DNA from: Echria macrotheca
Lineage: Eukaryota; Ascomycota; Sordariomycetes; Sordariales; Schizotheciaceae
Length of the DNA: 64,000 bases
NCBI GenBank assembly: GCA_030411725.1
Contig: MU839827.1
Coordinates: 2,735,027-2,799,026, forward strand
Direction of reading: 5' to 3'
Shown: positions 11,335 through 22,539 of the stretch, piece by piece
Numbering within the stretch: the stretch's first letter is position 1
How the letters are laid out: each line of letters starts with the position of its first letter
Position numbers and translations under genes: made by a program
The notes under the pieces: generated by a model
The model's database searches: none
The model's input: only the letters and a program-made list of their open reading frames with translations
Told to the model about the DNA's origin: nothing

Positions 11335-13659
11335 ATGGTTACGGGAGCGGCAGTACGCCGCGCGGTGCTGCTCCCGCAACACCAATACCGCATCGTCCTC
11401 TCCGTCGCCCCTCGAGTCGCGCCGGCCGCCAGAGCGCATCTCAAACCCTTCTCTTCTGTCGTACCGTTCGACTCGACCCGACGAGTCGCGACCCTGCTCT
11501 CTCCGACCCAGCTGCTCGGACAGCGCGCGAAAATCGGACCAACATGGGGATCGCCCCTCGATGTCCTACGCCGGTTCTCAACGGCGCAATCAAGATTACG
11601 GGAGATCAAAGAGGAGGATAGAGCTCCCGCTACGGAGCCCCAGGGCCCGAGCGAAGGGGAGCTCGAGCACCTGAAGACGCATGGCTTCCAGCGAAGCGCC
11701 AAGGCAGCAAAAGCTGCGCATATCAACATGAGCGCCCGGCTCTCCAAGGAAGGGAAGGGCCAAGAAGGCAAGCCAGGTTTCGCCGAGGTGTGGCGCTTGA
11801 TCAAGATCGCCAGGCCCGAACTCAGATGGCTCGGCGTGGCATTCGTGCTGCTGCTCATCTCATCGAGCGTCACCATGTCCATTCCTTTCTCGGTCGGTCG
11901 TATCCTCGACCTTTCGACCAAGGGAGACGTCGAGGATGTGCGACTATTCGGCCTGACCTTGACGCAATTTTTCGGTGGTCTCGCCGCGCTGCTCACTCTC
12001 GGTGCAACTGCTAACTTTGGTCGGATCCTACTCCTTCGCATCGTCGGTGAGCGTGTGGTGGCGCGCCTGCGGACACAGCTCTACCGCCGCACCTACGTGC
12101 AGGATGCCGAGTTTTTCGACGCCAACAGGGTGGGCGATTTGATCTCGCGCCTCAACTCTGATACGGTCATTGTGGGCAAGAGCATCACGCAAAACGTGTC
12201 GGACGGTCTCCGGTCGCTTGTCAGCGGTGGTGCGGGATTTGTGGCCATGGCATGGCTCAGTCCCAAGCTCACATCCATCATTCTCGTCATGGTCCCGCCG
12301 ATTGCACTGGGCGCATTTTTCTACGGCCGCACGATCAGGAACTTGAGTCGCCAAATCCAGAAGAACGTCGGCACTCTTATGAAGATTGCCGAGGAGCGGC
12401 TAGGCAACATCAAGACCAGTCAGGCTTTCGCCGGTGAAGTGCAAGAAATTGGCCGGTACAGCAAACAAGTTAAGAAAATCTTTGCTCTAGGACGGAGGGA
12501 TGCAATCATCTCTGGCACCTTTTTCGCCTCGACGAGCTGGGCTGGAAACATGACGATTCTGGCGATGCTTATCGTCGGCGGTAACCTCGTCCGATCCGGT
12601 GCCATGACAATCGGCGACCTGACTTCGTTCATGATGTACACCGTTTTCGCGGGATCCAGTCTCTTTGGAGTTAGTGGCTTCTACTCGGAGCTGATGAAGG
12701 GTGTCGGTGCAGCCAGCCGCCTGTTCGAGCTACAAGACCGGAAACCAACGATACCACAGACGGTGGGCCTCAAGGTGGTTTCGGCCCAAGGCCCAATTAA
12801 GTTCTCCAACGTCACCTTCGCGTACCCGACGCGGCCGGCGGTAACCATCTTCAACGGCCTGGACTTCGAGATACCCTCGGGTAGTAATGTTTGCATCGTG
12901 GGACCCTCAGGAGGCGGCAAGTCGACGGTTGCCTCGTTGTTGTTGCGGTTCTACAACCCGACGTCTGGATCGATTACTATCAATGGGATTGACATTGCTA
13001 AGATGAATGTCAAGTCTCTGCGACGACGTATCGGCATGGTGGCTCAGGAGCCTGTGCTTTTCTCGGGAACGGTGGCAGAGAACATCGCATACGGAAAACC
13101 TTCGGCTACGCGCGCCGAGATCATCGCCGCGGCACAAAAGGCCAACTGCGGTTTCATTAGCGACTTCCCTGATGGGTTAGAAACTCAAGTTGGCGCAAGA
13201 GGCGCTCAACTCTCGGGGGGACAGAAACAGCGGATCGCTATCGCCCGTGCACTTCTGAAAGACCCCGATATTCTTCTTCTCGACGAGGCCACCTCGGCTT
13301 TGGACGCCGAGTCAGAGACACTTGTCAATGCGGCGCTCGCTGAACTCCTCAAAGGGCGGAGTACCACCATTTCCATCGCCCACCGTCTGTCCACCATCAA
13401 GCGGTCGGACAAGATCATTGTCCTCTCAAGCGATGGTACCGTTGCGGAAATTGGGAGCTACACTGATCTCAGTGCCGACAAGAATAGTGCTTTCAGCAAG
13501 CTCATGGAGTGGCAGATGAGCGGAGGGGACGTGCCATCGGACCATCGTCTTCCTGGAGAGACTCATATTACGGAAGCCGAGGAGATCGAGGAGGATCTCG
13601 AGGAGGCAGAGGACGAAGAAGACGAGATCCCCGAAGCTGCGAAGAAGAGTCCTGAGTAG
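11335..13659 (+). CDS. MDL1: Mitochondrial ABC half-transporter, Mdl1/ABCB10 type (774 aa)
   Basis: Intronless. The start is the first ATG (11335), and residues 1-80 are Arg/Ala/Ser-rich without acidic residues, a mitochondrial targeting sequence. A six-helix ABC transmembrane domain (about 150-430) is followed by one nucleotide-binding domain: Walker A GPSGGGKST at about residue 523, Q-loop MVAQEPVLFSGT, signature LSGGQKQRIAIARALLK at about 625, Walker B ILLLDEATSALD at about 645 and H-loop AHRLS. It therefore acts as a homodimer in the inner membrane; in yeast Mdl1 exports peptides from the matrix. The last 40 residues are strongly acidic (EEIEEDLEEAEDEEDEIPEA), an unusual tail. Mdl1 versus Mdl2 cannot be settled by eye. 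Confidence 0.9.
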   Translation: MVTGAAVRRAVLLPQHQYRIVLSVAPRVAPAARAHLKPFSSVVPFDSTRRVATLLSPTQLLGQRAKIGPTWGSPLDVLRRFSTAQSRLREIKEEDRAPATEPQGPSEGELEHLKTHGFQRSAKAAKAAHINMSARLSKEGKGQEGKPGFAEVWRLIKIARPELRWLGVAFVLLLISSSVTMSIPFSVGRILDLSTKGDVEDVRLFGLTLTQFFGGLAALLTLGATANFGRILLLRIVGERVVARLRTQLYRRTYVQDAEFFDANRVGDLISRLNSDTVIVGKSITQNVSDGLRSLVSGGAGFVAMAWLSPKLTSIILVMVPPIALGAFFYGRTIRNLSRQIQKNVGTLMKIAEERLGNIKTSQAFAGEVQEIGRYSKQVKKIFALGRRDAIISGTFFASTSWAGNMTILAMLIVGGNLVRSGAMTIGDLTSFMMYTVFAGSSLFGVSGFYSELMKGVGAASRLFELQDRKPTIPQTVGLKVVSAQGPIKFSNVTFAYPTRPAVTIFNGLDFEIPSGSNVCIVGPSGGGKSTVASLLLRFYNPTSGSITINGIDIAKMNVKSLRRRIGMVAQEPVLFSGTVAENIAYGKPSATRAEIIAAAQKANCGFISDFPDGLETQVGARGAQLSGGQKQRIAIARALLKDPDILLLDEATSALDAESETLVNAALAELLKGRSTTISIAHRLSTIKRSDKIIVLSSDGTVAEIGSYTDLSADKNSAFSKLMEWQMSGGDVPSDHRLPGETHITEAEEIEEDLEEAEDEEDEIPEAAKKSPE

Positions 13660-13933
13660 ACTCAAGAGAGCAGCGCAGACATAGGGATTGGTCACGGCCT
13701 TGCCGACAGAGTTTATGCAGCAGCAGCTCAACGAGGGTCGGTTCGTCTCATATGTCTCAGCAAGCTGCGACACATACAGCGGGCATAAACCCTATTGTAA
13801 AGGGGATATGCATATAATATCAGCGTTGGCGTGTACAAGTACATTAGAAAACATCGTAGTTCAAAATTCCACTCGAACCAAGTGCTTGCACTGTGGCGAA
13901 GGCTTGGGATCACTCAGAAGTGAATCAGCAGAT

Positions 13934-13957
13934 TTGTCTGGTTGTCTGGTTGTCTGG
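13934..13957. repeat. Three tandem TTGTCTGG units
   Basis: A perfect 8-bp unit repeated three times in the intergenic region. No function is implied. Confidence 0.8.
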
Positions 13958-14744
13958 TCCACAGGTGAGTGAGGTCGTGAGATGGAACCCCCACTCTTCT
14001 CGCCACGATGAGAAGTACTTGACTTATGCGGGAGAGGTTTACCTGGAAAGAGGTACCATGTATGAGCGATCTGGTCGATCGAGTCACGACAGCAGATATG
14101 ACCCGAGGGCGGGAGAAAAACTTTTTTTTACCGTGAGAGGTGAGAGCGGGAGACCCCGCGATTGGTAGGTCCATGCAATAAGGGTCCCTGGGACCAGAGC
14201 TCTATGTCTTCTCTCGCGAAGGGATGATGGCTTTTTCGGACGACGAAAAGAGACCCCACTGCAGAGCAGTGAGGTAGGAGTCGAGAAAACCCTGCTTCCT
14301 TGCTCCGAAGCAGGAACAAAATGGCCTCCTGGGCTGGATTCGCCGACGGGTGAGTGGGGCCTGGCGTTGCGTTGCGGTGTACCTTTCGAGCCTTTGTCTC
14401 CCCAGTCCTCTCCGTCCATCGGGACTTTTTTAGAGATTTTTAACAATCCAACCCGCGTTTCCAGTGCGCCCGGCACCTTTCCTATCCACTGCTCCCACCG
14501 ACCGAACAGTCATCGTCGTTTCCCCCCCAAGCTCAGGGGTCTGGGTTCGTCGGTCTATAAACTAGCCCCTCCCCCACATTTGCATCTTGTTACTGTTGCC
14601 CTCCCCTCGATCCCCAGAATAACAAACACCCTTTTGCCGGCTCAAAATTTTTGTGAAGACTATATTTCCTGGTCTTGCCGTTTCTTGACCGGCCGGATTC
14701 GCAGCAGACGCCATATTGAAACCGCAATTCCTCCCACAGTGCTG

Positions 14745-14750
14745 TGACTC
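14745..14750 (+). promoter_or_regulatory. TGACTC core, possible Cpc1/Gcn4 site
   Basis: Sits 71 bp before the aspartokinase ATG; a second core in reverse orientation is at 14081-14086. Gcn4/Cpc1 binds TGACTCA-type elements in amino-acid biosynthesis promoters (established). Six-base matches occur by chance, so the support here is the gene context. Confidence 0.35.
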
Positions 14751-14820
14751 TTCTCCCCTGGACCCCGCCGAGCTCGGCCCGCATCTCTCAGCTTGAGTTT
14801 GGATCACAGAGCCGTCGTCA

Positions 14821-16793
14821 ATGGGTGACTCTACAGCTATGTCGGCACCGGTCTTCACGAACTCCAGCCCCAACGGCTGGGTCGTGCAGAAATTCGGCGG
14901 CACCAGCGTTGGCAAGTTTCCCGACAAGATTGCGCAGGACATTATCTCGTAGGTTTCTCGTCACAACCGCCTCTCGGAGCTCGCCGTGCAGAGCCGGAGT
15001 GGTAAGCTGAGCGATACTGACACCATTGGTCCGGCAGAACCTATGTCGAGAATAATCGGCTGGCGGTGGTGTGCTCCGCCCGGAGCACGGGGAAGAAAGT
15101 GACCGGTACCACAAGCAGGTTGGTGGCTTTCTGTTGTGATTTCACCCCCGCATTCACATGAGGGAGGGGGCGTACCCCGAGGATCACGGGCGTCGGGCCA
15201 TTGGTCAAAACGCCTAGGACTCGTGTGGGATGGTTGACTTGGAACGTGGGCTGACACTCTTATAGGCTCCTAGAGGTGTTCAAGAAGCTTCGTACCATAG
15301 TGGGTACACCCGGGGACGAGGCTCGACAGGAAGAGCTGCTCAAGGATGCCAAGCGCATCGTCCACGACATCTGCAAGGATCACGTTGAGGCTGCAGACAC
15401 GTTCGTCCGCGACCCCCAAATCAATGCCCAGCTGCGGGAGGAGACGGAGAAGGAATGTCAGCTGCTTATCGAGTACCTCGAGGCTGCCAAACGTTTCAAG
15501 CTCGAGATCAACTCGAGGGCGAAGGACCGGGTTGTAAGCTTCGGGGAGAAACTGAGCTGTCGGTTTATGGCCTGCCTTCTCAGGGATCGGGTGGGTTAAC
15601 TTGAGACCCTAGTACTATGTGCCATGCTAACAGGAGACACAGGGTATTGCTGCTGAATATGTCGATCTGGCTGATCTTTTACACAGCGAAAGCCCTGGGC
15701 GGCTTGACATTGCGTTCTACCGAAAGGCTACCGATGCTATCTCTCAAAAAATACTGGCTTGCGAAGACCGTGTGCCCGTCGTTACCGGTTTCTTTGGCAA
15801 CGTACCCGGCAGCCTGTTGGACGGCGATATCGGCCGAGGCTACACAGACCTCTGTGCCTCGCTCGTGGCTGTTGGGTTGAAGGCTGTGGAGCTCCAGATC
15901 TGGAAGGAGGTGGATGGTATCTTTACTGCGGATCCCTCCAAAGTTCCTACCGCCAGACTTATTCCATCCATCACCCCGTCGGAGGCTGCTGAGCTGACCT
16001 TCTACGGCTCCGAGGTCATTCACCACCTCACTATGGACCAAGTGATCAAGGCCGTACCGCCGATCCCGATCCGTATCAAGAACGTCAAGAACCCTCGCGG
16101 TGAGGGTACCATTGTCAAACCGGACCCGTTACAGGCACCCGATCAACAGATACAACGCCCAAGGAAGCCTTCGGACCCATCACAAAGAAAGAAGCCCAAG
16201 AGGCCAACTGCCGTCACCATCAAGGACAACATCTGTGTCATCAACATTCACTCCAACGGGAGATCTATCGCCCACACATTCCTAGCCCGAGTATTCAGTA
16301 TTCTCAATCAGTACGGTGTCTCGGTGGATCTCATCTCGACGAGCGAGGTTCACGTCTCGATTGCGATCCACATGGGCAACTCAGAACAGAGCAGCTTTGA
16401 CAAGGCCGTGGAGGAACTGAAGGAGTGTGGAAATGTCAGTGTTATCAATGGGATGACCATCCTGAGCTTGGTCGGCGCCGAGATGAAGAACATGGTTGGG
16501 ATTGCCGGCAAGATGTTCTCGACTCTAGGCGATAATCGGATCAATATTGAAATGATTTCTCAAGGTATGAACAGTTTGTCCCTCTTTCCGAAAACAAGCA
16601 GGCTTTGGGTGTTGTGGCGTGGCCACATACCACCAGTTTCTCCTGTCGTCTTCTTGGTATTGACGATGATCCATGGCTAACGTGATTGCGATTAGGTGCC
16701 AGCGAAATCAACATCTCATGTGTGATTGATGCGCGCGACGCCGAGAGGGCTATGAATATTCTGCACACCAATCTCTTTACATTTCTTGAATAG
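14821..16793 (+). CDS. HOM3: Aspartokinase (517 aa)
   Basis: Phosphorylates L-aspartate, the first step towards threonine, methionine and isoleucine. Exons 14821-14948, 15038-15118, 15266-15590, 15643-16564 and 16696-16793 give 518 codons including stop. The kinase motif VVQKFGGTSVGK (about residues 21-32) binds ATP. VCSARS and RVVSFGEKLSCRFMA are the other aspartokinase landmarks, and the GYTDLCASL segment follows. The C-terminal third carries two ACT-type regulatory regions (NICVINIHSNGRSIAHTFLA and VGIAGKMFSTLGDNRINIEM), which bind threonine in the yeast enzyme. The last intron splits the second ACT domain and the protein ends NILHTNLFTFLE. Donor choice at 15590 (CGG|gtgggt) is the only one that keeps the frame. 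Confidence 0.94.
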
Positions 16794-17814
16794 ACCGGCT
16801 GCATTCTCTTACGGCGTATGTTAGATACCTGCATCATGTCGAGTCAGTGATCGAGGGCGCATTTGATGACGCCGTGGCGGCGTTTTCTTGGCACAGAGCG
16901 TTTCGTAGCTTCGTTAGCATATAGTACGGTCTCTGAATGGGTATTTTGATTCTGTATTTGCTCGCGTGACACGTTTTACGTATTGACCATCGTCTTGTGT
17001 TCAATTGGATGTCAACATATGCACTTGAACTGTTTTGTTGACCGAAATGGCGTTTAACCCCCTCGCCCCCACGGCGCCGCGGAGCCCCCAGACCGTAGAT
17101 GAGTCAATGTTAGTCGGTCGTGTGCTCGACGTCCTAATGTAGTTTCTTGGGAACTTTCGATACCGTGAACATTCGCAAAAATGGCTGCTCCAATCTCGAG
17201 AGCTTCCAGTACTTGGACTCAGAAGTCGCGAGGAGCGACGAGATAGGGACACCCCGGCGTTCCGCAAATCCCAGGTGTTGTCCTCCTCTCTTTTCTCCTG
17301 ACGACAATCTTCCTTTTCCAGAGCTCCTGTTTTCCAACCCTGCAACCGGCCTAGGTCTTGGGCCCGTTTCCTATCTTGTGACCGACACGGGGTTGGGTCC
17401 TCGTCCGGTCGTGGGGCGGACCGTGGTGCCGGCCCGGCAACTGGCTTCCTGTTTAACTGCCTTTGGACGTCGAACGTACAACCTTACAGAGCGCGGTCTA
17501 GCTAGGCTACAAGGCCCAAGAATGTCTCGCGGACTCGTCAAGTGAAAAGGAGTCGGTCATCGGATCTCAGCTGAGAGTTGAGGCTTGATCTTATCTTATC
17601 TTATCGTATCCAAGAAACACAAAAGTGGGTCCCATTTCGCCCCACTTGGATCCATTTCAGCCTCTTGCCTTCGAGATCGTCAACCCTTGTCTCAGGCAAC
17701 TTCCAGCACAACGACCGCCCCTCGACGAACACCTGCCGAACCACCATCTCGATACGAAAACACATATCCCCTAGATCGCCAGACTCCGCGTAGGAGTCAA
17801 CCATCCTGCCCACG
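16794..17814. other. Intergenic between aspartokinase and KIN17
   Basis: 1021 bp. It carries a tandem GATA-type cluster at 17591-17610. No coding frame that looks real. Confidence 0.5.
17591..17610 (+). promoter_or_regulatory. Tandem GATA-factor sites (3x TTATC + GTATC)
   Basis: TTATC (reverse complement GATAA) occurs at 17591, 17596 and 17601, followed by GTATC at 17606, about 205-225 bp before the KIN17 ATG. Fungal GATA factors (AreA/Nit2, Sre, White Collar) favour clustered GATA motifs. It could also be a simple 5-bp repeat. Confidence 0.35.
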
Positions 17815-18919
17815 ATGCCGCGCGCCGAGGTGGGGTCGATCAAGCACCTGTCGAACCAGATGAAGTCCAAGGGCCTCACGCGGCTGCGGTGGTACTGCCA
17901 GATCTGCGAGCGGGCTACGCGCGATGAGAACGCGTTCAAGATGCACTGCCAAAGCGAAAGCCACACGCGGCGCGCGCTCGAGGTCGGACGCGACTTCAAG
18001 GGCGCCCAGGAAGGGTTTAGCAGGGAATTTGAGCGCAACTTTGTCCAGCTGCTGCGAACGGCGCATGGAGAAAAGGAGATTCATGCGAATAGGTATTTAT
18101 GCGCCCCTCTCTCTCTTTTGATAGATACAGGCTAACGGTTACAGGTTCTACCAGGAAGTCATCGCCGACAAGACGCACGTCCATTTGAACGCGACGAAAT
18201 GGCACAGTCTCACCGAGTTCGTCAAGCACCTGGGCCGGTCGGGGATTGTGAGGGCCGAGGAGAAGGAGGATGGGATTTTTATTGCCTATATTGACAGCTC
18301 GCCCGAGACGCTGGCACGTCGCGAAAGCGCAAGAAAAAAGGAGCTCCAGGACAAGGGCGACGAGGAGCGGGAGCAGGCCATGCTCCGGGAGCAGATCAAG
18401 CGGGCACAGAGAGATGCTGAGGCGCGAGGGATTTCTCTGGAAGAAATGGAAGAGGAGGAGCAAAAGGCCCGCGAGCTGCATAGGGAAGAGGGGGAGAAGA
18501 TCAAGCTTTCTTTTGGGAGTGCGAAAGCAGCGTCGGCGAAGGAGACGACGACAAGCAGCAAGGCTTCCGAATCACCACCAGTCGAGGGATCCCCCAATGA
18601 GGTGGAAGCAGCTAAAGGGGATAAGCCTGCTAGCGGGTCAAGCTCCGAGTCCCCTGCAAACGCCGAATCAAGCGAAAAGGGGGATGCCAAGCCTGATGGA
18701 GCGGCCACGACGAAGCCGGTGTCGTTAAAGTTCGGAGCCAAACCACAACCGAAAAACGTCTTCAAGAACGCCTTCGCGGGGTCGTCCAAAAAGGTAATGG
18801 CGGCGCTGCCCAAGAAGATGAGCGAGGCCGAGAGGATCATGAAAGAGGAAATTGAGCGGAAGAGGGCCCGCGAGGCAGGTGGAGGTCCGCCCAACAAGAA
18901 GATGAGGTTCCAGATATAG
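17815..18919 (+). CDS. KIN17: KIN17-family DNA/RNA-binding zinc-finger protein (350 aa)
   Basis: Exons 17815-18092 and 18145-18919. The N-terminus MPRAEVGSIKHLSNQMKSKG leads into a CCHH zinc finger with C28, C31, H44 and H50 (CQIC...HCQSESH). The Kin17 winged-helix domain follows (about 51-160, with HVHLNATKWHSLTEFVKHLG). The middle is a highly charged coiled coil (about 165-225), and the C-terminal tail is low-complexity, ending in a basic stretch PNKKMRFQI that is likely a nuclear signal. The long version of KIN17 has C-terminal SH3-like tudor folds; these are absent, as in other fungal members. The family is linked to DNA repair, replication and spliceosome association. Confidence 0.92.
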
Positions 18920-19132
18920 CGGGCGTGTTGTTTGGGAGTGTTCATCGCATAGGATCGGTGTTTTGGCGTATAAGGCATGATACCAAGCGCTGGGATTGCA
19001 TGTATACAATGATACGCTCAAGTAAACAAGATTCTTTTCCATAATCTGATGGCCCCCATTCCGCCGCCGAACTCCAGACTCCGTGCCAAAACTCTAGCAG
19101 CCACCCGTCAAGTTGCCACTCTAATGCCAAGC

Positions 19133-19624
19133 TCATTCCATCTCCACTGCACTGCCATCGCGTCTGCGTGCTGTGTCAGAAAGTGAACAGGTACAAGAAA
19201 ACAGACTTACGGAATATATTGCACCCCGTGCTCTTCCTCGATCACCGCTCTTACGTCGTCCGGCAGTTGACCGGAGACCTTGATGGCGTAGACACCGGGA
19301 ACGTAGCTGTCGAGCCGTTGCCACTTTGCGACCCACGACCGCTTGGGGTTAGCGAGGGTGATGAGGCCCTCAAAGACTTGCGACGTGCAGGCGTCGATCT
19401 GGTCGCTGGATCCTCGGAGGTGAAGAAACTCTTCACAGTTTGGGCAGCCCTCCTCTCGGAATCTCTTTGGTGCATGTTAGCGATTTTGGAAGGTGACTAA
19501 CTGCAGGGTACAACAACAATGAAAAGGAGAGAAAAAGACATACAGAGAGCGTCATGACGACCGAGCAGACCATACATGCTCGTAGATACCGCTGTTGGCC
19601 GGGCGCTACGTAGTTTTCCGACAT
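19133..19624 (-). CDS. SPT4: Transcription elongation factor Spt4 (121 aa)
   Basis: Small zinc-finger partner of Spt5 (the DSIF complex) on elongating Pol II. Exons 19544-19624, 19211-19464 and 19133-19163 total 122 codons. The zinc site is C17, C20 (RACMVC) and C34, C37 (GCPNC), split by intron 1. The core GLITLANPKRSWVAKWQRLD and GVYAIKVSGQLPDD is the Spt4 signature. The third exon is only 31 nt and gives the typical ending PRDGSAVEME; the acceptor at 19164 (cacgcag) is chosen because the nearer one destroys this ending. The gene diverges from the AMPK beta gene with 402 bp between. Confidence 0.93.
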
Positions 19625-20026
19625 TTTGTGCTGTCGGTTGGTCGGCGGGGTCGTTTGGTGTTGTGAGTTGATGGTTCAAGAGAGTGTGAACTTGGTTGGC
19701 TTTATGAAGACGGAAGCGGTTTGAGTCGCTTCAGTGTGAGGCTGATGCTAGTCTGACAGGGACTGCACGGGCCATCCAAGACCCCCAGTGCCGCCTCCCG
19801 CAGCGGCTCGCTGGGAAGGTGGGGCTTATCAGGAACCTCGATCGTTGCTTCCGAATTGCAGGTCAGACCTGCGGTTTGCAACTGTCGTGGCACGATTGCA
19901 CTTTTCCGCATTTGATGCCAGCTCGCCGGCCCCAAGATGAACTGAGCCCTGCCTCTCTGCCCTCATCCGTGTCCGCCTCCACAGCTGCCCGTGCCATTAT
20001 CAGCGCGCCTGAGAGCAGCCTCGACG
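19625..20026. other. Divergent promoter, Spt4 / AMPK beta
   Basis: A 402-bp spacer. The AMPK beta frame is open from about 19991, but the first ATG in that frame is at 20027. No recognised site. Confidence 0.5.
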
Positions 20027-21512
20027 ATGGGGAACACGCCGTCGACAACCAGGAACTCGTCATCGGCTTCGTCTCAGGTCCCCGGCCAGCATGACTCTCC
20101 CCGCCCTGTGAGACGAGACAACCGCAATCCCCTCCCCTTCCACAGCCAGCGAGTCGCCGCCCCGCCCGAGCCCTCCCTCACCCAGGCCCAGGGCACCGTC
20201 CAGCCGACTAATACCCGGCCCAAGTCGATGCCCCCTCGGTCCGGGCCCTCCCACGGCCACTCGCCCTCCCCCTCCATGACAGCCCCCAGCTCCGTGTCGT
20301 CTTCGCGTCCGCTGGATGTCCGGCCCGGAAGGCCAGATGCCTCCTCCCACGAGCCCGCCAAGCCGGTAGCCGTGCCAAATCACGCCAACAACCACGGCAA
20401 TTCGGCCTCGTCTCCCAGGTCACCCGGTGTCGATAGCTATGACACGACGCCGGTGCCCATCAACAGTCTGCAGGACGTAACCTACCTCACGCGGCCGCCC
20501 CGCTTGCCTCTCCCCATCGACGAGGAGGTACACACGCCCGGCTCGCCCATCATTGCCCCGACAGATGTAGGCGAGCCGCTGGATGAAGTCGAGGGCCTAG
20601 ATGCCAACGGCCTACCAAGACCGCCTTCCAACCTGAGTAACAGCTCGACGCTCGAGGATGACGAGGATATCGATGGGTTACTCGTGGACAAGAACCAGCC
20701 TATGGTTCCCACTAGGCTGGAATGGCGCCGAGGCGGTGAAAAAGTCTACGTAACGGGAACCATCTTCCACTGGAGTCGCAAGAGGCCTTTGTACCCAGTG
20801 TAAGTACGCTAGCTCATCCCGGGTTGGGATTTCTAACGCGACATGTGTAGTGAAGGCCATCCCGGCGTCTTTGCGGCCACAATCAATATTCAACCGGGAA
20901 CCCACCATATTCGGTTCCTTGTGGACAACCAGATGCAGACGTCGCCAGATCTGCCGACAACGGTAGACTTTGGCAATAATCTAGTCAACTACATCGAAGT
21001 CAACCCGGATGATGCGCTGTCGAATGAGCCAGAAGTGACGGATGGGTCCAACGAGAAAAAGGGGGAGACGGCGTCCGAGGCCAAGACTGCCCAGGAGGAG
21101 GCGAAGGAGAACAGTAAGGCAAAGTACAGAGAGGTCCCTCCCCCCAGTGTGTTTGCGCACAAGATTCCTCAGTACCTGCTCGACTTCGACCAACCCGAGG
21201 ATTCTCCCCAGTACCACAGCGCCCTCTCGGCCATCGACAGGCTCAGCAACCCCCCAGCGCTGCCCGGATTCCTTGGGAAGCCAATCTTGAATACTGCTAC
21301 GCTTCTCAAGGACGACAACAGCGTGCTCAGTATGCCTAATCACACAGTGCTTAACCACTTGGCCACGAGTAGCATCAAGAATAACATATTGGCTGTCTCC
21401 GCGACGACGAGGTACAAGAGCAAGGTGAGTTTCTTGTGGAAATCAGGTGGATCCGGCTGACGATATGCAGTATGTTACGACGATCATGTACAAGCCCACG
21501 AGTTCCGACTAG
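20027..21512 (+). CDS. GAL83: AMPK/Snf1 kinase beta subunit, Sip2/Gal83 type (462 aa)
   Basis: Scaffold of the Snf1/AMPK heterotrimer controlling carbon starvation responses. Exons 20027-20799, 20851-21424 and 21471-21512 make 463 codons. The start MGNTPSTTRNSSS offers Gly2 for N-myristoylation, as in Sip2 and animal beta subunits. A long Pro/Ser-rich disordered region (10-225) precedes the glycogen-binding CBM48 domain (about 237-320: LEWRRGGEKVYVTGTIFHWS through HHIRFLVDNQ). The C-terminal ASC domain that contacts kinase and gamma subunits is present (about 365-462: FAHKIPQYLLDF, LPGFLGKPILN, MPNHTVLNHL, ending YVTTIMYKPTSSD). The terminal 42-nt exon encodes the last beta strand, so omitting it would truncate the ASC domain. 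Confidence 0.95.
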
Positions 21513-22160
21513 GGATCGGATCGAGAGAGGCCTAATGATGGTGGATGAGATCGGAATTACTGGTTATATTGTGGGATCAAGACGTAACAGATGGGCGAAA
21601 TCTGTTGACATGTTCCAGATAATCTCTGGGGCAATGCAAAAAAACAAAACCCGCTATTTGCCGCGACCAGAACATGGATGAAAGGCACATGTTGTAACAT
21701 TGATTGTTGAGCAGCGTAGCCGTCATCTAGTGGCGCGGGCAGGCAGACTGGAGAAGAGTTTCAGCGATGATTGATAGACTGCTGTTGAAGAATATAAAGA
21801 GCTTGGTCACTCTGCGCAGGAGTTGTCGGATATATGTGACCATGTTGTGGTGTAGTATTTCTTGTGAACCAAATTCAATCAATGGACCGCTTCACTGGGA
21901 AATAAGCTGTTGCAACCGGTTGACGCCACCCCCTTTCATGGATATGGCGAGGTTAATTATTGATTCCGCCGGGAGGAAGATGGCATCCATATATAAGGTA
22001 CTCAAGGTACTGGTCCGGGAGAGAGGGAATGTAGATATGACATTTCTATTCGTCCCACTGCATCCCTGAACAGGCGGTGCGATTTCGGCACGCACCCTTT
22101 TTTATTCTCTTGATATCTTATGTACCTTTTGCATGGTAGTTTGTCTTTTGGGGATGAGGG

Positions 22161-22180
22161 GGGAGGAGGAGGAGGAGGAA
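22161..22180. repeat. (GGA)n microsatellite
   Basis: Six GGA-type units in the 3' flank of the AMPK beta gene. Confidence 0.8.
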
Positions 22181-22539
22181 TAGGTAGTAAGTAGATAATG
22201 CTGTTTCGATCGTGTGTGGGTATGTAGGTAGGATACCTGCAATACCTACAAGCCGTGGAATGGAGTCGGGGGTTGTGGATGGGAATCTGTTTACGGAGCA
22301 CTCACTCACCTGCTGCGTTGGTGTTATAATTTAGAACTCCCAGGTTGTTGAGCGGCAATCATTTTTTCCCCCTGAGATTAGCAGCTGATTGGGAATGTAA
22401 ATATTGAGTTGGTTAGATTTCGGCTTCGATGGATGGGACTTGAGGTATGTGTGCCTTTGTATACGTGGGTATCCTTCTCTCTTTGGATCTTGAGAAAACG
22501 TAAACGCAAACGTAAGACGGTACCTGAGATTCTAGAGAG

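Larger units (their letters stand above)
13660..14820. other. Intergenic with long leader of aspartokinase
   Basis: 1161 bp. It contains three tandem TTGTCTGG units (13934-13957) and two TGACTC core elements (14081-14086 in reverse, 14745-14750). From about 14,400 it is pyrimidine-rich like a 5' leader. No convincing coding frame. Confidence 0.5.

Noticed and set aside
11229..12041. 270-codon frame antisense to the ABC transporter
   Set aside because: No ordinary domain; explained by high third-position G/C in the real gene.
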